Virus record (IMG/VR): IMGVR_UViG_3300036652_001187
Span: 1 to 23,081 of that record
Source of the DNA: a virus
DNA length: 23,081 bases
Direction: 5' to 3' (one strand)
Position numbers and translations under genes: made by a program. The stretch's first letter is position 1. Each line of letters opens with the position of its first letter. This document shows, piece after piece, positions 21,378 through 23,081 of this stretch. Under the pieces are notes generated by a model. It had not been told where the DNA came from. It was given only the letters and a program-made list of their open reading frames with translations, and did no database searches.

Positions 21378-21595
21378 CGTCGCACCGTCGCGTCCAGGCA
21401 CTCGTTGATCCGTCGCGCCAGCATCCGTGCCTCGCGCCTGTCCAGGCTCAGCGCGCCGTAGGTGTCGTCGTCGTCACTGCCCGGCAGCGGGAACGCCAGC
21501 TGCACCTGGTCATCATCATCGGGGTCGATCCTGACGTAGCACCCGCGCATGTCGCGCCGCGTCGGCCAGATCGTGGTCCGTCCCGGGCGCCTCAC
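21374..21595 (-). CDS. Small hypothetical protein (73 aa)
   Basis: I do not recognise this protein. It reads VRRPGRTTIWPTRRDMRGCY at the start, then an acidic stretch VRIDPDDDDQVQLAFPLPGS and a helix LDRREARMLARRINECLDAT. The GTG at 21593-21595 overlaps the dCMP deaminase stop as GTGA, and its own stop overlaps the polymerase GTG. The alternation of basic and Asp-rich parts suggests an interaction module, possibly of the polymerase, but no function can be given. Confidence 0.65.
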   Translation of the reverse strand: MRRPGRTTIWPTRRDMRGCYVRIDPDDDDQVQLAFPLPGSDDDDTYGALSLDRREARMLARRINECLDATVRR

Positions 21596-22023
21596 CGGAA
21601 CCGTCGCATCATCATCGTCGGCGGCACGTCGTAGGTCGCGGGGTAGTCCTCGGCGTAGACCACCTCGATCACCCCCGCGACGGCCATCAGCTTCACGCAG
21701 TCGAGGCAGGGGCGCGTGGTCGTGTAGACCGTCGCCCCAGCTAGTCTGATGCCCTCTCGTGCACAGTAGGACACCACGTTCTGCTCGGCATGGACGCACA
21801 CGCACTGGGCGAGCGCCGACCCCGCGGTGAACCGCTCGTCGCCGCAGCGCTCGCACCCGCCGTCGTCACAGTGGGTCGCGCCCGGTAGGTTGCCGTTGAA
21901 GCCGTCCGCGAACGAGCGCCGCGAGCGTACGGCGACGGCGCCGACGTGACGCGAGCGACAGGTGGACATGGTCGCGTTGAGCTTGGCTCGCTCGAGCCAG
22001 TACCCGTCCCAGTCCCGGGTCAC
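21592..22023 (-). CDS. dCMP deaminase
   Basis: A 143-residue cytidine-deaminase-fold enzyme that converts dCMP to dUMP. The catalytic zinc site is His78-Ala-Glu80 with Pro105-Cys106-x2-Cys109. GFNGNLPGATHC (41-52) plus Cys57 and Cys60 match the substrate-binding and second-zinc loop of ComEB/T4-type dCMP deaminases. GTG at 22021-22023 overlaps the TS-family gene stop as GTGA, so both are translated together. dCMP is also the likely substrate of that neighbour, placing the two enzymes at a branch point between dUMP and hydroxymethyl-dCMP. Confidence 0.92.
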   Translation of the reverse strand: MTRDWDGYWLERAKLNATMSTCRSRHVGAVAVRSRRSFADGFNGNLPGATHCDDGGCERCGDERFTAGSALAQCVCVHAEQNVVSYCAREGIRLAGATVYTTTRPCLDCVKLMAVAGVIEVVYAEDYPATYDVPPTMMMRRFR

Positions 22024-22850
22024 CACGTCAGCGCCATCCCGTCCCACCAGTCGCCGGACCCCGGGAGTACCACGGGACCACGCAGCATCGACGCCGCCGA
22101 CTGCACGTCGTGCCACGTCCAGTCCTCGTCCACGTCTGAGTCCTCCGCCGTCCACAGCGGCGGCGCCACCTGCGCCGGTTTGGTGGGCGGGTGCAGCTGG
22201 TCGGTGTCCGGGAGCACACTGTCGTAGATGTGCATGCTGTACGCGCTGTGGCGGTACCGCCCGACGCCCACGCCGATGAACTCGGCGATGGTCCGCTGGA
22301 GCACCGTAAACATGAACACGTCATGTGCGACGCCCCACCACACGTCGTTGCTGCGGACCACCGTCTTGGCGTGCAGCGTGTCGTCTTGGATCTTGTACAT
22401 GACCATGACGTTGCACGGTACGTCCACGAGGCCGTCACTGAGGTCGAGGTGGGCGTCGTAGATGTTCGCCACCGCCTGCCGCGTGTCCGGGTCGCCGGTG
22501 AGTCTCCTGATCACGTGGGGCATGTGCGTCGCCAGACGCGGCCCGTACGCCCCGTGGAAGGTGCCGTCGTCGCTGAGGAACCGCGCTGTGTTCGGCGCGA
22601 CACGTGTCATCAGCTCGGGCCACGACTCGCCGGCGACGAGCTGTGCCGCCTCGAGCGCGGCGAGCCTCGTGGACGCCTTGCGGCCGATGTGCTCGGTGAG
22701 CGCGCGGGTCGGGTCGTGCAGCACGACGGTCATGTCCTCGACGTCGCGTGTCGGCAACCCGCGGGGCGAGCGTCGGACGCCGTGGTCCTTGACGTACCCC
22801 ACCAGCTCGAGGTACCCGGCCTGCATGTCGTTGACGTGGAGCTCCGGCAT
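22020..22850 (-). CDS. Thymidylate-synthase-family enzyme with dCMP-hydroxymethylase signature (Asp177)
   Basis: A 276-residue protein. From Cys146 to Tyr209 it aligns without a gap to E. coli thymidylate synthase: nucleophile Cys146 (VPCNV), Arg166-Ser167-x-Asp169 (RSND), His207 and Tyr209 (MHIYD). At position 177, where thymidylate synthases have the Asn that selects uracil, this protein has Asp (GVAHDVF). T4 dCMP hydroxymethylase carries Asp179 at this site. I therefore expect it to transfer a one-carbon group from methylene-tetrahydrofolate to dCMP, giving 5-hydroxymethyl-dCMP; a dCMP methylase is the alternative. GAYGPR (100-105) is the phosphate-loop region. ATG at 22848-22850 follows the preceding TAG by one base, with GAGG upstream. 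Confidence 0.82.
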   Translation of the reverse strand: MPELHVNDMQAGYLELVGYVKDHGVRRSPRGLPTRDVEDMTVVLHDPTRALTEHIGRKASTRLAALEAAQLVAGESWPELMTRVAPNTARFLSDDGTFHGAYGPRLATHMPHVIRRLTGDPDTRQAVANIYDAHLDLSDGLVDVPCNVMVMYKIQDDTLHAKTVVRSNDVWWGVAHDVFMFTVLQRTIAEFIGVGVGRYRHSAYSMHIYDSVLPDTDQLHPPTKPAQVAPPLWTAEDSDVDEDWTWHDVQSAASMLRGPVVLPGSGDWWDGMALTW

Positions 22851-22851
22851 C

Positions 22852-23081
22852 CTAGGCGACCTCGTCCGTCGTGACGTGGTTCTCGACCCGTCGGGCACGG
22901 GTGAACAGGCGTGCGGCCAGCTGGTGCGTGTCGTCGTCCGCGCCGACGTCCAACCTCCGCCAGCCGGGTAGCTCGTCGGCGAGTCTCCGGTAGTGCGCCG
23001 CGACCAGCGAGAGGTCCTCACGCCTGAGCAAGTCCTCGCCCTCGTCACGGCTGAACGCCCGTCGCGCCAGCACGTCGTCCG
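22852..23081 (-). CDS. Hypothetical protein, C-terminal part (start lies beyond the window)
   Basis: The frame is open to the right-hand edge and ends at TAG 22852-22854, just before the TS-family gene. About 76 residues are visible: DDVLARRAFSRDEGEDLLRR and onward to RRVENHVTTDEVA. It is charged and probably helical. A GTG at 23071-23073 could be a start, but without sight of an upstream ribosome-binding site I treat the gene as partial. I do not recognise a family. Confidence 0.6.
   Translation of the reverse strand, partial: DDVLARRAFSRDEGEDLLRREDLSLVAAHYRRLADELPGWRRLDVGADDDTHQLAARLFTRARRVENHVTTDEVA

Noticed and set aside
22020-22850. Simple thymidylate synthase making dTMP
   Set aside because: Not excluded experimentally, but Asp at position 177 argues against dUMP as the main substrate.

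Overview
The window looks like part of a double-stranded DNA bacteriophage (or phage-like element) of a high-GC actinobacterium. The reasons are high GC, very frequent GTG starts, four-base GTGA/ATGA gene overlaps, a phage-type replication set (DNA polymerase I without a 5' nuclease domain, Sak4-like ATPase, DUF669 protein, Cas4/RecB-like nuclease, SNF2 helicase, RuvC-like resolvase, DUF3310) and many tiny unknown genes. Every gene I accept is on the minus strand, so transcription runs from high to low coordinates. No structural, lysis, integrase, primase or tRNA gene was seen. No gene-free stretch exceeds about 150 bases.

Layout in transcription order. (1) 23081-21374: end of an unknown gene, a thymidylate-synthase-family enzyme with the dCMP-hydroxymethylase signature Asp177, a dCMP deaminase and a small unknown gene. 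(2) 21377-19590: DNA polymerase. (3) 19580-15825: a 2-deoxyribosyltransferase-like protein, a 455-residue coiled-coil/cysteine mosaic, a DUF6527-like gene apparently fused to its neighbour by one extra base, small genes, DUF3310 and a RuvC-like nuclease. (4) 15764-10374: SNF2 helicase, a cysteine-rich protein, Cas4/RecB-like nuclease, unknowns, Sak4-like ATPase and the DUF669-like protein with a Pro-Ala repeat tail. (5) 10231-275: an unusual carbohydrate and base-modification cluster: KdsC-like HAD phosphatase, GatZ/KbaZ-like TIM barrel, phosphomannose-isomerase-type cupin, a fused nucleotidyltransferase/APH-type kinase, two glycosyltransferase-like proteins, a MazG/dUTPase/dCTPase-type pyrophosphatase, two unknown genes, a C5-cytosine methyltransferase, a GDP-mannose-epimerase-like SDR and a uracil-DNA-glycosylase-fold protein. 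(6) 136-1: start of a new transcription unit with its own promoter.

My main hypothesis is a cytosine-modification system. The Asp177 enzyme would make 5-hydroxymethyl-dCMP, the all-alpha pyrophosphatase would remove dCTP or dUTP, DNA would be built with hydroxymethylcytosine, and the sugar cluster would make a dedicated nucleotide sugar that the two glycosyltransferase-like proteins place on the base. The free-sugar route (phosphatase, then APH-type kinase plus nucleotidyltransferase, then SDR epimerase) resembles the logic of AmgK/MurU and of heptose pathways. The identity of the sugar, and whether the acceptor really is DNA, are inferred.

Two noncoding regions, upstream of the genes starting at 136 and 15764, carry near-identical promoters (TTGNNC, 18-base spacer, TACGGTT), which suggests a shared phage promoter type.
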